A stretch of 64,000 nucleotides of DNA from Streptomyces sp. Q6 (GCF_036967205.1 NZ_CP146022.1:6324001-6388000); one strand, 5' to 3'; positions 9,656-18,541 are shown, counted from the stretch's first letter. Notes: generated from the letters alone by a model not told the origin. Made by a program: numbers and translations.

Positions 9656-10834
9656 GTGTCCCTGTCGCCCGAGGCGCGCTCGCTCGCCGCACGCTGCGAA
9701 CCGCGCGTCAACGAGCTGGCCCGCCGGATGGCGCGGGAGTCCTTCGAGGAACTGCCCGGGTACGCGGAGCTGCCCGACGACGTCAAGGACCTGGAGATCG
9801 CGGCGACCGCCCGGCACGGCGTACGCCTCTTCCTGCGCCGCGTCGGCGACCCGGACCCCGACCGGTCCGGCAACCACCGGGTGTTCCGCGAGCGGGCCGC
9901 TCAGCGCGCCGAGGAAGGCATGCCGCTGCACCTGCTGCTGCGGACCCACGCCCTCGGCGTCTACGCGCTCTGGCAGGCGCTGCGCGACGTCGCACGACCC
10001 GGCGAGGAGGCCGCCCTCGTCGAGCTTGTCGACATCCTGTTGCAGAGCCATCCGGCCATCGTGGGCGCCGTCGCCGAGACGTATCTGGACGAGCGGTCCG
10101 CCCTGGAGGCCGAACAGCGGGCGCAGCAGCGGTCGTTGGTGCGCGGGCTGCTCGACGGGATGGTCCCGCCCGGCCATGTGCTCCTCGACCAGCTCCGCCT
10201 CGAAGGGCCCGCGCTCGTCCTGGCGCTCGGCCTGGAGACGCCGCCCGCCGAGGGGCCTGTCGCGGTCCGGCGCCGGCTACGGCGGGTGCAGACCGTACTC
10301 GACCACTCCTTCGGCGTGGAGGTCCTGGCGCTCCTGGACGGCGACGGCGGCCGGGTGATCGTGCCCGAGGACTGCGCCCCGCCCGAGGACCTGCCGCGCC
10401 GCCTGAGCCGGGCCAGCGGCCTGCGGGTGCGGGTAGCCGCGGTCCCGGCGGCCGGCCCCGAGGACATCACCGACGCGGGCCGCACCGCGACCGAGATCCT
10501 GCGCATCGCGCGCGCGTGCGGGGTGCCGCCCGGCCTGCACCGCCTGGACGACGTCCTGCTCGAGTACCACCTCTCGCGCCGGAACGAGAGCAGCCACCGC
10601 ATCGCCGCGCTGCTCGACCCGGTCGCCGACCGGCCCGAGCTCGTGGAGACGCTGCGGACGCACCTGTCCCACCAGCAGGACCGCAGGGCGACCGCAGCGG
10701 CGCTCGGGCTGCACCCGAACACCGTCGACAACCGGCTCGCGAAGATCGCCGACCAGACCGGCATCGATCTGTCGTCACCGCGCGGCACGGCGCTCGCCCT
10801 CGCGGCGCTCTTGCTGCGCGACGCCGAGAGCTGA
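9656..10834 (+). CDS. PucR/CdaR-type transcriptional regulator
   Basis: 392-residue cytosolic regulator. The N-terminal half is an all-helical sensor-like domain, the middle a GGDEF-like domain (degenerate, no signalling motif), and the C-terminus the PucR-type helix-turn-helix: LVETLRTHLSHQQDRRATAAALG and LHPNTVDNRLAKIADQTG. GTG 9656 has GGGAGGA at 9646-9652. An upstream in-frame start at 9569 lacks a ribosome binding site. It stands alone between azlCD and a convergent gene; its target cannot be inferred. Confidence 0.85.
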   Translation: MSLSPEARSLAARCEPRVNELARRMARESFEELPGYAELPDDVKDLEIAATARHGVRLFLRRVGDPDPDRSGNHRVFRERAAQRAEEGMPLHLLLRTHALGVYALWQALRDVARPGEEAALVELVDILLQSHPAIVGAVAETYLDERSALEAEQRAQQRSLVRGLLDGMVPPGHVLLDQLRLEGPALVLALGLETPPAEGPVAVRRRLRRVQTVLDHSFGVEVLALLDGDGGRVIVPEDCAPPEDLPRRLSRASGLRVRVAAVPAAGPEDITDAGRTATEILRIARACGVPPGLHRLDDVLLEYHLSRRNESSHRIAALLDPVADRPELVETLRTHLSHQQDRRATAAALGLHPNTVDNRLAKIADQTGIDLSSPRGTALALAALLLRDAES

Positions 10835-10890
10835 CCCACGCACGTGCGAGGTGCCTGATGCGGGCCGGACCGGCTCATGAGACCTGGTCC

Positions 10891-10945
10891 TTGAGGGCCG
10901 ACCTTGAGGAGCTGATCTTTGAGGGTCGGCCTTCGGAAGCTGACT
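10891..10945 (+). repeat. Imperfect tandem repeat of about 28 bp
   Basis: Two diverged copies starting TTGAGGG at 10891 and 10919 (ttgagggccgaccttgagg versus ttgagggtcggccttcgga), in the gap between two convergent genes. No gene is apparent there. Confidence 0.6.
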
Positions 10946-10971
10946 TCTGTAGGCGGGCGGCATCGCCTCCT

Positions 10972-11922
10972 CTACAGAGGACGCCCGTACGCGCGCAGGG
11001 TGCGCAGTGCCTCGATCGTCACCATGGGACGCGCCTCCAGGGCGGTTCCGGGCGCCCACTGCCGCCAGCGGAGCGGCCAGCCGCCGTCCGCCTGTTGTTC
11101 GCGCTCCAGATGGTCGAGCGAGCGGGCCATCTCCTCGTCGGTGAACCAGGAGCGCGCCAGCGACTCGGGCGCCTTCGCGTAGTCGTACGGGAAGTGATGC
11201 TCGCCCGGGGCGTATCCGGGAGCGACCTGATACTCGTCCCTGTGGTCCGGATCGAGCACCACGAGCCGCTGCTCGCGTACGAGACGGCCGACCCGGTCGG
11301 CGGCGGCCCGCGCGCGTGAGCGGTCCGGTACGCCGTCCAGGAAGGCGACCGCGGCCTCCACCTCGTACGGATGCGACGTCTTCAGGGACTCGATGGCGGA
11401 CCAGCAGAAGTCCGTCGCGCGGAACAGCCAGGCGTGCCACACCTCGTTGCGGTGCAGCAGGCCGACGACGGGGCCGGTGGCGAGCAGGTCGCTCGGTGGG
11501 TCGTCCACCACGGGCACGAACGGCGCGCAGGGGTAGCCGCGCTGGCTGGGATGCACCGCCGGAAGCGCGCCTTCCAGGGTCGAGACGGCGGTCAGGTAGC
11601 GGCACACGCGCTCCACGCGCTGCCCCGAGCACCGCCCGACGGAGTCCAGGACGCGCAGCGCGTGAGCGGTGGCCAGGGGCTGGCTGACCGGGCCGCGCAG
11701 ATCGGGTTCGAGAGCGTGCCCGTAGCCGTCGTCCTCGTTGCGATACGCGGCCAGCGCGGTCTCGACGGCGTCGGCCGCCGCGGGCGAACCCTCCAGGAAG
11801 TGGTAGGCGAAGCGGCGCTGTTCCAGAACGCGCGCGGTCAGCCAGACGAACGGTTCGGCACGAGAGAGCGGGGAGCGTGCCGAGGACGATGAGGGGAGTG
11901 GGGAAGCTCCGGTTTCGGCCAT
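10972..11922 (-). CDS. Hypothetical protein with terpene-cyclase/prenyltransferase-like toroid repeats
   Basis: 316-residue soluble protein without a signal peptide. Repeated helical blocks with Gly-rich turns (YRNEDDGYGHALEPDLRG near residue 60; REQQADGGWPLRW near the C-terminus) resemble the alpha-alpha toroid repeats of squalene cyclases and prenyltransferase beta subunits. I see no DXDD-type catalytic motif, so enzymatic function is unproven. ATG 11922 is divergent from the DUF3046 gene with an 80-bp gap, so both may share a promoter region. Homologues flank recA in other Streptomyces as far as I recall. Confidence 0.72.
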   Translation of the reverse strand: MAETGASPLPSSSSARSPLSRAEPFVWLTARVLEQRRFAYHFLEGSPAAADAVETALAAYRNEDDGYGHALEPDLRGPVSQPLATAHALRVLDSVGRCSGQRVERVCRYLTAVSTLEGALPAVHPSQRGYPCAPFVPVVDDPPSDLLATGPVVGLLHRNEVWHAWLFRATDFCWSAIESLKTSHPYEVEAAVAFLDGVPDRSRARAAADRVGRLVREQRLVVLDPDHRDEYQVAPGYAPGEHHFPYDYAKAPESLARSWFTDEEMARSLDHLEREQQADGGWPLRWRQWAPGTALEARPMVTIEALRTLRAYGRPL

Positions 11923-12001
11923 GCACCGACCGTAGGGTGGAAAGCGTTCTCAGCAAGCCTCCCCGGCTCGGCTGCACTCTCAGGGGCGGGATACTGGAGT
12001 C

Positions 12002-12196
12002 ATGCGGTTGACGGTCTTCTGGCAGCAGATGGCGGAACATTTCGGTTCCGGGTACGCGGACACCTTCGCGCGCGATCACGTGATGGCGGGTCTGGGAGGG
12101 CGCACCGTCCAGGAGGCGCTCGACGCCGGCTGGGAAGCGAAGGACGTCTGGCGTGTGGTGTGCGCCGCCATGGACGTCCCGGCCGAGAAGCGCTGA
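12002..12196 (+). CDS. DUF3046 protein
   Basis: 64-residue protein matching the actinobacterial DUF3046 family: LTVFWQQMAEHFG at the N-terminus, LGGRTVQEALDAGW in the middle and VWRVVCAAMDVP at the end. The function is unknown. The family is characteristically encoded near recA in actinobacteria, as here. ATG 12002 lacks a strong ribosome binding site and may be leaderless. The next gene begins 29 bp downstream. Confidence 0.85.
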   Translation: MRLTVFWQQMAEHFGSGYADTFARDHVMAGLGGRTVQEALDAGWEAKDVWRVVCAAMDVPAEKR

Positions 12197-12225
12197 GCGG
12201 GGTGGATGAGCGAGGACGGCCACCG

Positions 12226-13497
12226 ATGGCCGGCGGAGTGGGCGAGACTGGCCCCGTGGCTGCGACAGACGAGAACCTCCAGGTGGCGGTCGACGCCGCT
12301 CCGCCCGGTACGACGCCGCCCGAGCGACCGCCGGGCGCGGCGTCCGGCACGCGCGTGGGCATGCCGCGCTGGCTGCCGCGCGCCATGGTGCTGGCCCTGG
12401 CACTCATCGCCTGCTTCCAGCTGGGCAATTGGGCCTTCCACCAGCTGACCGGGTTGCTGATCAACATCCTGATCGCGTTCTTCCTGGCGCTCGCCGTGGA
12501 GCCCGCGGTGAGCTGGATGGCCGCGCGCCGAGTGCGTCGCGGTCTGGCCACGGCGCTCGTCTTCCTGGCCGTGATGGTCGTGGGCGCCGGTTTCGTGGTG
12601 CTGCTCGGATCGATGCTCGCGGGCCAGATCGTGGACATGGTCGAGGACTTTCCGAAGTATCTCGACCAGGTGATCAACTGGATCAACCAGACGTTCCACA
12701 CGGACCTCAACAGGGTGGAGGTCCAGGACAGTCTGCTGCACTCGGACTGGCTCCAGAAGTACGTGCAGAACAGCGCGACCGGCGTCCTGGACGTGTCGGC
12801 GCAGGTGCTCGGCGGCCTCTTCCAGCTCCTGACGATCCTGCTGTTCTCGTTCTACTTCGCCGCCGACGGACCGCGGCTGCGGCGCGCGCTGTGCTCGGTG
12901 CTGCCGCCCGCGAAGCAGGCCGAGGTGCTGCGCGCCTGGGAGATCGCCGTCGACAAGACGGGCGGCTATCTGTACTCGCGCGGCCTGATGGCACTGATCT
13001 CCGGGATCGCGCACTACATCCTGTTCGCGGCGCTCGATGTGCCGTACGCGCCCGTGCTCGGAGTGTGGGTGGGCCTCGTCTCGCAGTTCATCCCCACCAT
13101 CGGCACGTATCTGGCGGGCGCTCTGCCGATGCTGATCGCCTTCACCGTGGACCCCTGGTACGCGCTGTGGGTGCTCATCTTCGTAGTCGTCTACCAGCAG
13201 TTCGAGAACTATGTGCTGCAACCGAAGCTGACCGCGAAGACCGTGGACATCCACCCGGCGGTCGCCTTCGGGTCGGTCATCGCGGGGACGGCGCTGCTCG
13301 GCGCCGTAGGCGCGCTGATCGCGATCCCCGCCGTGGCCACGCTCCAGGCGTTCCTGGGGGCCTACGTGAAGCGCTACGACGTCACGGACGACCCGCGGGT
13401 GCACGGGCATCGCCGACGTGGCGGCGCGTCCCTCCTCGCGCGGGCGCGACGGGCGCTGAAGGAGCCGCGGGAAGACTCGGAGACCGATGCTCAGTAG
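12226..13497 (+). CDS. AI-2E family membrane transporter
   Basis: 423-residue polytopic membrane protein of the AI-2E (PerM/YdiK) family. It has the paired N-terminal helices, a long amphipathic middle region (EDFPKYLDQVINWINQTF), and the signature VLGVWVGLVSQFIPTIGTYLAGALPML followed by FVVVYQQFENYVLQPK, shown here in pieces. Transport substrate is unknown; family members are linked to autoinducer export or Na+/H+ antiport. ATG 12226 has GAGGA at 12212-12216; GTG 12256 is an alternative start. The C-terminal 40 residues are basic and cytosolic. Confidence 0.85.
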   Translation: MAGGVGETGPVAATDENLQVAVDAAPPGTTPPERPPGAASGTRVGMPRWLPRAMVLALALIACFQLGNWAFHQLTGLLINILIAFFLALAVEPAVSWMAARRVRRGLATALVFLAVMVVGAGFVVLLGSMLAGQIVDMVEDFPKYLDQVINWINQTFHTDLNRVEVQDSLLHSDWLQKYVQNSATGVLDVSAQVLGGLFQLLTILLFSFYFAADGPRLRRALCSVLPPAKQAEVLRAWEIAVDKTGGYLYSRGLMALISGIAHYILFAALDVPYAPVLGVWVGLVSQFIPTIGTYLAGALPMLIAFTVDPWYALWVLIFVVVYQQFENYVLQPKLTAKTVDIHPAVAFGSVIAGTALLGAVGALIAIPAVATLQAFLGAYVKRYDVTDDPRVHGHRRRGGASLLARARRALKEPREDSETDAQ

Positions 13498-13548
13498 GAC
13501 TTGGTAGGTCTTAGCAAGCAGGACTTAGCCAGTAGGTCTTAGTACGTC

Positions 13549-14334
13549 TCAGGTCTCGTAGGTGAGGGCGGCCCAGGTGCCGGTCGCGAGGACCGCGGCC
13601 ACATAGGCGCTGACGGCCGCATACATGACGCGGTTCTTGGTGAGCTCGCTCCACGACGTACGGGTCATGAGCCAGGCCAGTACCGGCAGGACGAGCACGG
13701 CGTGCAGGCTCACGCCGTGCAGTGGCTTCAGGGCGGCCGTCGAGTGATAGGCCGCCTCCTGGTGCCCCGTCCGCGTCAGCGTTACCCCGCGCGCGATCAT
13801 CGCCGCGCCGGACGCGAGGGCGACCAGGAGGACGGCGAAACCGGCGCGCACGGCGAGAGGCATTCCGGTGGGGCCGTCCGGACGGTTCCTGAAGGCGACG
13901 ATCGCGAAGACCGTCAGCAGCACCACCAGAACGCCGCCGCCCACCGCGAGCGACATGGAGACGGCGGTGTCGAAGGCGGTCTCCATGTTGAGATGCGACG
14001 GAACCCCGCGCCAGGCCTGGAGAGTGATGCCGCCGACCTCCAGGACGCAGTCCGCCGTGAACACGACGAGAAGGACGTTCCTGAGTCGTGCGCCCACCTG
14101 TAGGTACGACGTCACCCAGGTGAGGGCGATCAGCGTCAGCCCGAAGGAGAGCCCGAAGGTGACCGGCTTGCGCCAGGAGACGGGGCCGTCCCACGGGCCG
14201 CCGTCCACACCGAAGACTCCGAGGTGGAAAGCGCCGGAGGCGATGAGCGCCAAGCCGGTCGCGTAGGCGATGCGCTCGGCCGGGCGGGCTGCGCGCCGCC
14301 GGGCGTCGGTTCCAGTGGCCCGCATGATCTCCAT
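13549..14334 (-). CDS. Hypothetical integral membrane protein
   Basis: 261 residues with about seven predicted membrane helices (for example GLALIASGAFHLGVF, FGLSFGLTLIALTWVTSYL, VLVVLLTVFAIVAF, AGFAVLLVALASGAAMIA, VSAYVAAVLATGTWAALTY). Charged or His-containing positions sit in several helices (SGAFHLGVF, LKPLHGVSLHAVL), reminiscent of haem or quinone membrane proteins, but I cannot assign a family. ATG 14334 and ATG 14325 are both possible. It is convergent with the AI-2E gene, separated by a short repeat-containing spacer. Confidence 0.75.
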   Translation of the reverse strand: MEIMRATGTDARRRAARPAERIAYATGLALIASGAFHLGVFGVDGGPWDGPVSWRKPVTFGLSFGLTLIALTWVTSYLQVGARLRNVLLVVFTADCVLEVGGITLQAWRGVPSHLNMETAFDTAVSMSLAVGGGVLVVLLTVFAIVAFRNRPDGPTGMPLAVRAGFAVLLVALASGAAMIARGVTLTRTGHQEAAYHSTAALKPLHGVSLHAVLVLPVLAWLMTRTSWSELTKNRVMYAAVSAYVAAVLATGTWAALTYET

Positions 14335-14483
14335 GCGGACAAGGCTCGTCGCGTGCGCCCGTCGAGTCGTCGTCCCGCCGAAGACGCTCGCCGTACGCCG
14401 CGGGGAGTACGCGGTGACGTGCCCGGGAGAGTCAGGGGCCGCCCCCCCCGGAGACGACCGTCAGGAGCGCTGTCGTCGGCGCA

Positions 14484-14839
14484 TCACGGCGACGGTCGTC
14501 CCGATGCCCGATGCCCGATGCCCGATGCCCGATGCCCGATGCCCGATGCCCGATGGCCGAGACCAGCAGCCAGCAGCCTGAGACCGCCCAAGACCAGCGG
14601 CAGCAGCCGCAACGAGACGAAGCCGTTGATCCTCGCGTTCTCGGGGGAGCCGGCGCGGAACAGCACCTCGACCCGCTCACCCACACCGTGGGCCGGAGGA
14701 TTGGATCCAGGAACACGGCGCCGAACGCGATCACCCCGCACGTGATCCACCGGCTGGCGCCCCGCCCGCGAACGCTCCGCCCACGCACCTGAACCCGCAC
14801 GTCATCCCCCTCGTCGCTCATCGGGAGCGAGGACGTCAT
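14484..14839 (-). pseudogene. Possible small membrane protein, frameshifted as read
   Basis: Two adjacent frames read plausibly as one protein. The N-terminal part (MSDEGDDVRVQV, then a hydrophobic helix ITCGVIAFGAVFLDPILRP) is in one frame. The continuation (GERVEVLFRAGSPENARING, then LRLLPLVLGGLRLLAAGL) is in the next. The switch lies at about 14672-14690 and equals one missing base. The C-terminal tail is a GHRASGI repeat encoded by the 7-bp satellite at 14501-14556. The family is unrecognised. It could also be non-coding. Confidence 0.35.
14501..14556. repeat. 7-bp tandem repeat, eight copies
   Basis: Seven exact copies of CCGATGC and a final CCGATGG. The unit is not a multiple of three, so copy-number change would alter any reading frame across it. 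Confidence 0.95.
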
Positions 14840-14877
14840 CCCGGATGCGACAGGTCGCCGTGTGCCGCGTGGTGCGC

Positions 14878-14907
14878 TTGACACCAAAATCGAACATCCA
14901 TTCTTAT
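14878..14907 (+). promoter_or_regulatory. recA promoter with LexA SOS box
   Basis: A -35 element TTGACA at 14878-14883 is followed after 17-18 bases by a weak -10 (TTCTTA/TCTTAT, 14901-14907). The SOS box GAACATCCATTC at 14892-14903 lies between them and matches the actinobacterial GAAC-N4-GTTC consensus at seven of eight fixed positions. LexA bound there would block RNA polymerase. Confidence 0.82.
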
Positions 14908-15077
14908 GGAGTGTCCAGGGGCTCTCTCGCCAGTAATCCCAAGGGATTCGAGAAGAGTGACCGGGCGAGGAGCCTCGAGTTATCCACAGGCCGGACGGGC
15001 GTCGAGGCCGATTGTCAGTGGCAGGCGTTAGCGTCTTTGACGTGAAGCGATCGACTCAAGCAAACCGGGTGGAACCC

Positions 15078-16199
15078 ATGGCAGGAACCGACCGCGAGAA
15101 GGCGCTCGACGCCGCGCTCGCACAGATTGAACGGCAATTCGGCAAGGGCGCAGTGATGCGCATGGGCGAGCGGCCGAATGAGCCCATCGAGGTCATCCCC
15201 ACCGGGTCGACCGCGCTCGACGTCGCGCTCGGCGTCGGCGGCATCCCGCGCGGCCGCGTGGTGGAGGTGTACGGCCCGGAGTCCTCCGGCAAGACGACCC
15301 TGACCCTGCACGCCGTGGCCAACGCGCAGCGCGCCGGTGGCTCGGTGGCCTTCATCGACGCCGAGCACGCCCTCGACCCCGAGTACGCGAAGAAGCTCGG
15401 CGTCGACATCGACAACCTCATCCTGTCGCAGCCGGACAACGGCGAGCAGGCGCTCGAGATCGTCGACATGCTGGTGCGTTCCGGCGCCCTCGACCTCATC
15501 GTCATCGACTCCGTGGCGGCCCTGGTGCCGCGCGCGGAGATCGAGGGCGAGATGGGTGACTCGCACGTGGGTCTTCAGGCCCGTCTGATGAGCCAGGCGC
15601 TCCGGAAGATCACCAGCGCGCTCAACCAGTCCAAGACCACCGCGATCTTCATCAACCAGCTGCGCGAGAAGATCGGCGTGATGTTCGGCTCGCCGGAGAC
15701 CACGACCGGTGGCCGCGCGCTGAAGTTCTACGCCTCGGTGCGCATGGACATCCGCCGCATCGAGACCCTGAAGGACGGCACGGACGCGGTCGGCAACCGC
15801 ACCCGCGTGAAGGTCGTCAAGAACAAGGTCGCGCCGCCCTTCAAGCAGGCCGAGTTCGACATCCTCTACGGCCAGGGCATCTCCCGCGAGGGCGGCCTGA
15901 TCGACATGGGCGTGGAGCACGGCTTCGTCCGCAAGGCCGGTGCCTGGTACACGTACGAGGGCGACCAGCTCGGCCAGGGCAAGGAGAACGCGCGCAACTT
16001 CCTCAAGGACAACCCCGACCTGGCCAATGAGATCGAGAGGAAGATCAAGGAGAAGCTGGGCGTCGGCGTGAAGAAGGCGGAGGAGCCGAGCGTCGAGCCG
16101 GCCGTGGACGCGGCAGCCCCCGCGGCCACCGAGGACGCGGCCAAGACGGTGCCCGCGCCCAAGGCCGCCAAGTCCAAGGCCGCGGCGGCGAAGAGCTAG
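15078..16199 (+). CDS. recA: Recombinase RecA
   Basis: 373-residue RecA: single-strand DNA-dependent ATPase, strand-exchange protein and LexA co-protease. Walker A GPESSGKT is at residues 66-73, Walker B is [12 protein letters not shown], and the loop 2 region [16 protein letters not shown] is intact. The C-terminus carries an Ala/Lys/Pro-rich tail (about residues 325-373) usual in Streptomyces. ATG 15078 is chosen because family homology begins at [14 protein letters not shown]; a further upstream frame extension has no homology. It is preceded by the SOS promoter and followed after 3 bases by recX. Confidence 0.98.
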   Translation: MAGTDREKALDAALAQIERQFGKGAVMRMGERPNEPIEVIPTGSTALDVALGVGGIPRGRVVEVYGPESSGKTTLTLHAVANAQRAGGSVAFIDAEHALDPEYAKKLGVDIDNLILSQPDNGEQALEIVDMLVRSGALDLIVIDSVAALVPRAEIEGEMGDSHVGLQARLMSQALRKITSALNQSKTTAIFINQLREKIGVMFGSPETTTGGRALKFYASVRMDIRRIETLKDGTDAVGNRTRVKVVKNKVAPPFKQAEFDILYGQGISREGGLIDMGVEHGFVRKAGAWYTYEGDQLGQGKENARNFLKDNPDLANEIERKIKEKLGVGVKKAEEPSVEPAVDAAAPAATEDAAKTVPAPKAAKSKAAAAKS

Positions 16200-16202
16200 T
16201 CC

Positions 16203-16988
16203 GTGACACGACGAACCGACTGGGCCGAGTACGACGCCGCCCACCTCGCCGTCCCCGCGGACCAGGGGCGCGGGGACGGCGAGGCGTACGACGCTGCCGG
16301 GTACGGGGAGGGTGGATACGACAGCGAAGCGGGGGACGGCGCGGCGGACGGGCCGCGCCGGGGTGGACGTGCGCGGAGCGGGGCCGGGCCGCGCGGGCGT
16401 CGGCGCCGGAGCGGGTTCGGGGACTCGTCCGGTGCCGAGCAGGACGACGGCCCCCCGGACCCGTCGAGGGCCGGACGGGGGGAGCCGTCCGGGGACCCGG
16501 CGGAGCGGGCGCGGAACATCTGTCTGCGCCTGCTCACCGGGACCCCGCGCACGCGCAAGCAGTTGGCCGACGCCCTGCGCAAGCGGGAGATCCCCGACGA
16601 CGTGGCGGAGGAGGTGCTGTCCCGGTTCGAAGAGGTCGGGCTCATCAACGACAGCGCCTTCGCCGACGCGTGGGTGGAGTCCCGGCACCACGGTCGGGGG
16701 CTGGCCCGTCGGGCGCTCGCCCGTGAACTGCGTACCAAGGGTGTCGACTCCGCGGTGATCGACGAAGCCGTCGGGCAGCTCGACACCGAGCGGGAGGAGG
16801 AGACCGCGCGTGACCTGGTCGCCCGCAAGCTCCGCTCCACGCGCGGCCTCGACCGCGACAAGCGGCTGCGGCGCCTCGCGGGCATGCTCGCCCGCAAGGG
16901 GTACCCGGAGGGCATGGCGTTGCGTGTGGTGCGGCAGGCGCTGGAGGAAGAGGGCGAGGAGACCGAGGACTTGGGGTTCGAGGAGTAG
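16203..16988 (+). CDS. recX: Regulatory protein RecX
   Basis: RecX modulates RecA filaments. The conserved three-helix repeats lie in the C-terminal 160 residues (from ARNICLRLLTGTPRTRKQLA; ALRKREIPDDVAEEVLSRF; GRGLARRALARELRTKGVD). The first about 100 residues are a low-complexity, Gly/Arg/Asp-rich extension longer than in most bacteria but common in Streptomyces. GTG 16203 begins three bases after the recA stop, so the two are co-transcribed. A hairpin follows at 17102. Confidence 0.95.
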   Translation: MTRRTDWAEYDAAHLAVPADQGRGDGEAYDAAGYGEGGYDSEAGDGAADGPRRGGRARSGAGPRGRRRRSGFGDSSGAEQDDGPPDPSRAGRGEPSGDPAERARNICLRLLTGTPRTRKQLADALRKREIPDDVAEEVLSRFEEVGLINDSAFADAWVESRHHGRGLARRALARELRTKGVDSAVIDEAVGQLDTEREEETARDLVARKLRSTRGLDRDKRLRRLAGMLARKGYPEGMALRVVRQALEEEGEETEDLGFEE

Positions 16989-17062
16989 GGGTTCGAGGTG
17001 TAGGGGCTCTGCCGGGGTCGGGGCCGGGGTCGGGGCCGCATCCAAGCGGGGCGGCCTTTGTC

Positions 17063-17094
17063 CAAGGCCCCGGGGGTGTTCAAGGCCCCGGGGG
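17063..17094. repeat. Two-copy direct repeat
   Basis: CAAGGCCCCGGGGG occurs at 17063-17076 and 17081-17094, an 18-bp period. Confidence 0.9.
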
Positions 17095-17101
17095 AGACTT
17101 T

Positions 17102-17156
17102 GGAGCCTGTGCCCGCATCCCGCCTCGCGGCGGTGGTCGGCGCAGGCACAGGCTCC
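17102..17156 (+). terminator. Hairpin after recA-recX
   Basis: Perfect 12-bp inverted repeat GGAGCCTGTGCC (17102-17113) and GGCACAGGCTCC (17145-17156) with a 31-base loop that can itself fold. It lies between convergent recX and rhodanese genes. Confidence 0.65.
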
Positions 17157-17203
17157 TACTGGTGCAGCTTTCCTCTCATCGGGCCCGTTGTTCCGGGAGG
17201 CCC

Positions 17204-17259
17204 GTGGCCTCAGGCCTTGTGACCTCAGGCCGTGTGACCTCAGACCCCGTGGCCCCAGG
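17204..17259. repeat. 15-bp tandem repeat, about 3.7 copies
   Basis: Units begin at 17204, 17219, 17234 and 17249; the consensus is GTGACCTCAGGCCNN. Confidence 0.85.
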
Positions 17260-17486
17260 ACACAGCTTTCCGGGCCGCCGTCGGCAGACCGGGGGTTGAG
17301 GCCAGCGGGCGCGGCAACGGCTGGGCTGTCGACGACCGAGCACCGGACCTTCCGGGGCCAACGAGTTACCCGCAGCCGCCATGCTCACCACAGCGGCCGC
17401 GTTCACCGCACCTCCGGGTTCGCCGCAGCGTCCGAAGCCGCCACCACGTCCGGAGTGATCCAGTCGTACGGAGTCACCGGAGCGAT

Positions 17487-17909
17487 CTAGGTGTCCGGAG
17501 TCACCGGAGTCACCGGAGTCACCGGAAGTCCCGCCGTTCGCCACGCCTGGAAGCCGCCGACCAGATCCGTCGCGCGGTGCAGCCCCAACTGCCGCAAGGA
17601 CGCGGCCGCGAGGCTGGACGCGTATCCCTCGTTGCAGACGACCACGACCCGCAGGTCGTGGCTGGTCGCCTCCGGGGCGCGGTGGCTGCCCTGTGGGTCG
17701 AGGCGCCACTCCAGTTCGTTGCGCTCGACCACGAGGGCGCCCGGGATGAGCCCGTCGCGCTCCCGCAGTGCCGCGTACCGGATGTCGACCAGGAGCGCCT
17801 CGCCGGCGGAGGCCGCCGCGAAGATCTCCGCCGCCTCGACCCGGTCGAGCCCGGACCGTACGTGCTCCAGGAGTTCGTCGATGCCCACCGGGCGCGTGGC
17901 GTCGCTCAC
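17487..17909 (-). CDS. Rhodanese-like sulfurtransferase
   Basis: 140-residue single-domain rhodanese that would carry a persulfide on Cys92 in VVVCNEGYASS. The CH2A-like motif LLVDIRYAALRERDGLIPGA is present. The C-terminus is a Pro-Val-Thr run (LPVTPVTPVTP) encoded by a 9-bp repeat at 17497-17523. Its start overlaps the stop of the upstream cysteine dioxygenase gene by 4 bp (17906-17909). Coupling of the two suggests handling of sulfur released from cysteine, for example sulfide or thiosulfate detoxification. Confidence 0.88.
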   Translation of the reverse strand: MSDATRPVGIDELLEHVRSGLDRVEAAEIFAAASAGEALLVDIRYAALRERDGLIPGALVVERNELEWRLDPQGSHRAPEATSHDLRVVVVCNEGYASSLAAASLRQLGLHRATDLVGGFQAWRTAGLPVTPVTPVTPDT

Positions 17910-18445
17910 TGCCAGTCCTCCGGACGCTCCACCGACTCCAGGCGCAGCACGGGGCCGGTACGGCTGTAGCGGCGGATCTGCGGGAGCGGCGGGTAGTAGG
18001 CGTGGACCGAGACGGCGTGCTCGGTACGGGACTCGTTCAGCACCTCGTGCACATGATGGCGGCCGAAGGCGCGACCCTGGCCGGTGCGCAACTGCCGTTG
18101 CCTGTCGACGTTTTCGGACAGTTCGAGGGTCTTCCAGCCGTCGGTGGGCAGCCGGGCGGCGAGTGAGTGCTCCGTCAGTTCACCGGCGGCGGTGAGGAAC
18201 GCGCCGACGGACTCGGCGTGGTCGTGCCAGCCGGTGCCGGTCCCCGGCGGCCAGCCGATGAGCCAGGCCTCGCTGCCACCGGGGCCTTCGAGCCGCACCC
18301 ACGTACGGCCTTCGGGATCGAGGGGGAGGGAGGCGACGAGGTCGTGGTCCGCGGCGGTGCGGCGGACGAAGTCGAGGAGTTCCGCCTGCGTGGGCGGCGC
18401 GATCGTGGTCGTACCAGTCGTACGAGGAGACGTGTGCGGTGACAC
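17906..18445 (-). CDS. Cysteine dioxygenase family protein
   Basis: Cupin-fold, non-haem Fe(II) thiol dioxygenase that would convert cysteine to cysteine sulfinate. The first metal ligands are His74 and His76 in TGWHDHAES, and the third is His131 or His133 in RHHVHEVLNES, the usual HHVHxVxN signature. The length of 179 residues fits bacterial CDOs. GTG 18445 is the start; only a weak AGGA lies upstream. A cysteine-rich leader ORF lies 97 bp upstream and a rhodanese gene overlaps the 3' end, so expression is probably linked to cysteine supply. Confidence 0.88.
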   Translation of the reverse strand: MSPHTSPRTTGTTTIAPPTQAELLDFVRRTAADHDLVASLPLDPEGRTWVRLEGPGGSEAWLIGWPPGTGTGWHDHAESVGAFLTAAGELTEHSLAARLPTDGWKTLELSENVDRQRQLRTGQGRAFGRHHVHEVLNESRTEHAVSVHAYYPPLPQIRRYSRTGPVLRLESVERPEDWQ

Positions 18446-18474
18446 GGGTACCGTCCTGAGGAGTTCGCGAAGGG

Positions 18475-18522
18475 CGCGCGCCGCGGCGGCCGTGGGAATG
18501 GCGGCGCAGGGCAGGGCGCGCG
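18475..18522 (-). promoter_or_regulatory. Possible attenuator hairpin between leader ORF and cysteine dioxygenase gene
   Basis: An 8-bp perfect stem (CGCGCGCC at 18475-18482 with GGCGCGCG at 18515-18522), plus G/C-rich internal pairing, lies between the leader ORF and the cysteine dioxygenase start. It could switch with leader translation. There is no U-tract and alternative pairings were not computed. Confidence 0.35.
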
Positions 18523-18541
18523 GGGAAGAAAAGAGGCGACT

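Larger units (their letters stand above)
16989..17486. other. Repeat-rich intergenic region after recX
   Basis: 498 bp without a convincing gene. It contains a two-copy 18-bp direct repeat (17063-17094), the recX terminator hairpin (17102-17156) and a 15-bp tandem repeat (17204-17259). The remaining 230 bases up to the rhodanese stop show nothing else I can name. Confidence 0.7.

Noticed and set aside
14501-14556. CRISPR-like repeat
   Set aside because: Units are 7 bp and contiguous, with no spacers and no cas genes.
18475-18522. Classical intrinsic terminator in the cysteine dioxygenase leader
   Set aside because: The stem lacks a U-tract; retained only as a low-confidence attenuator.
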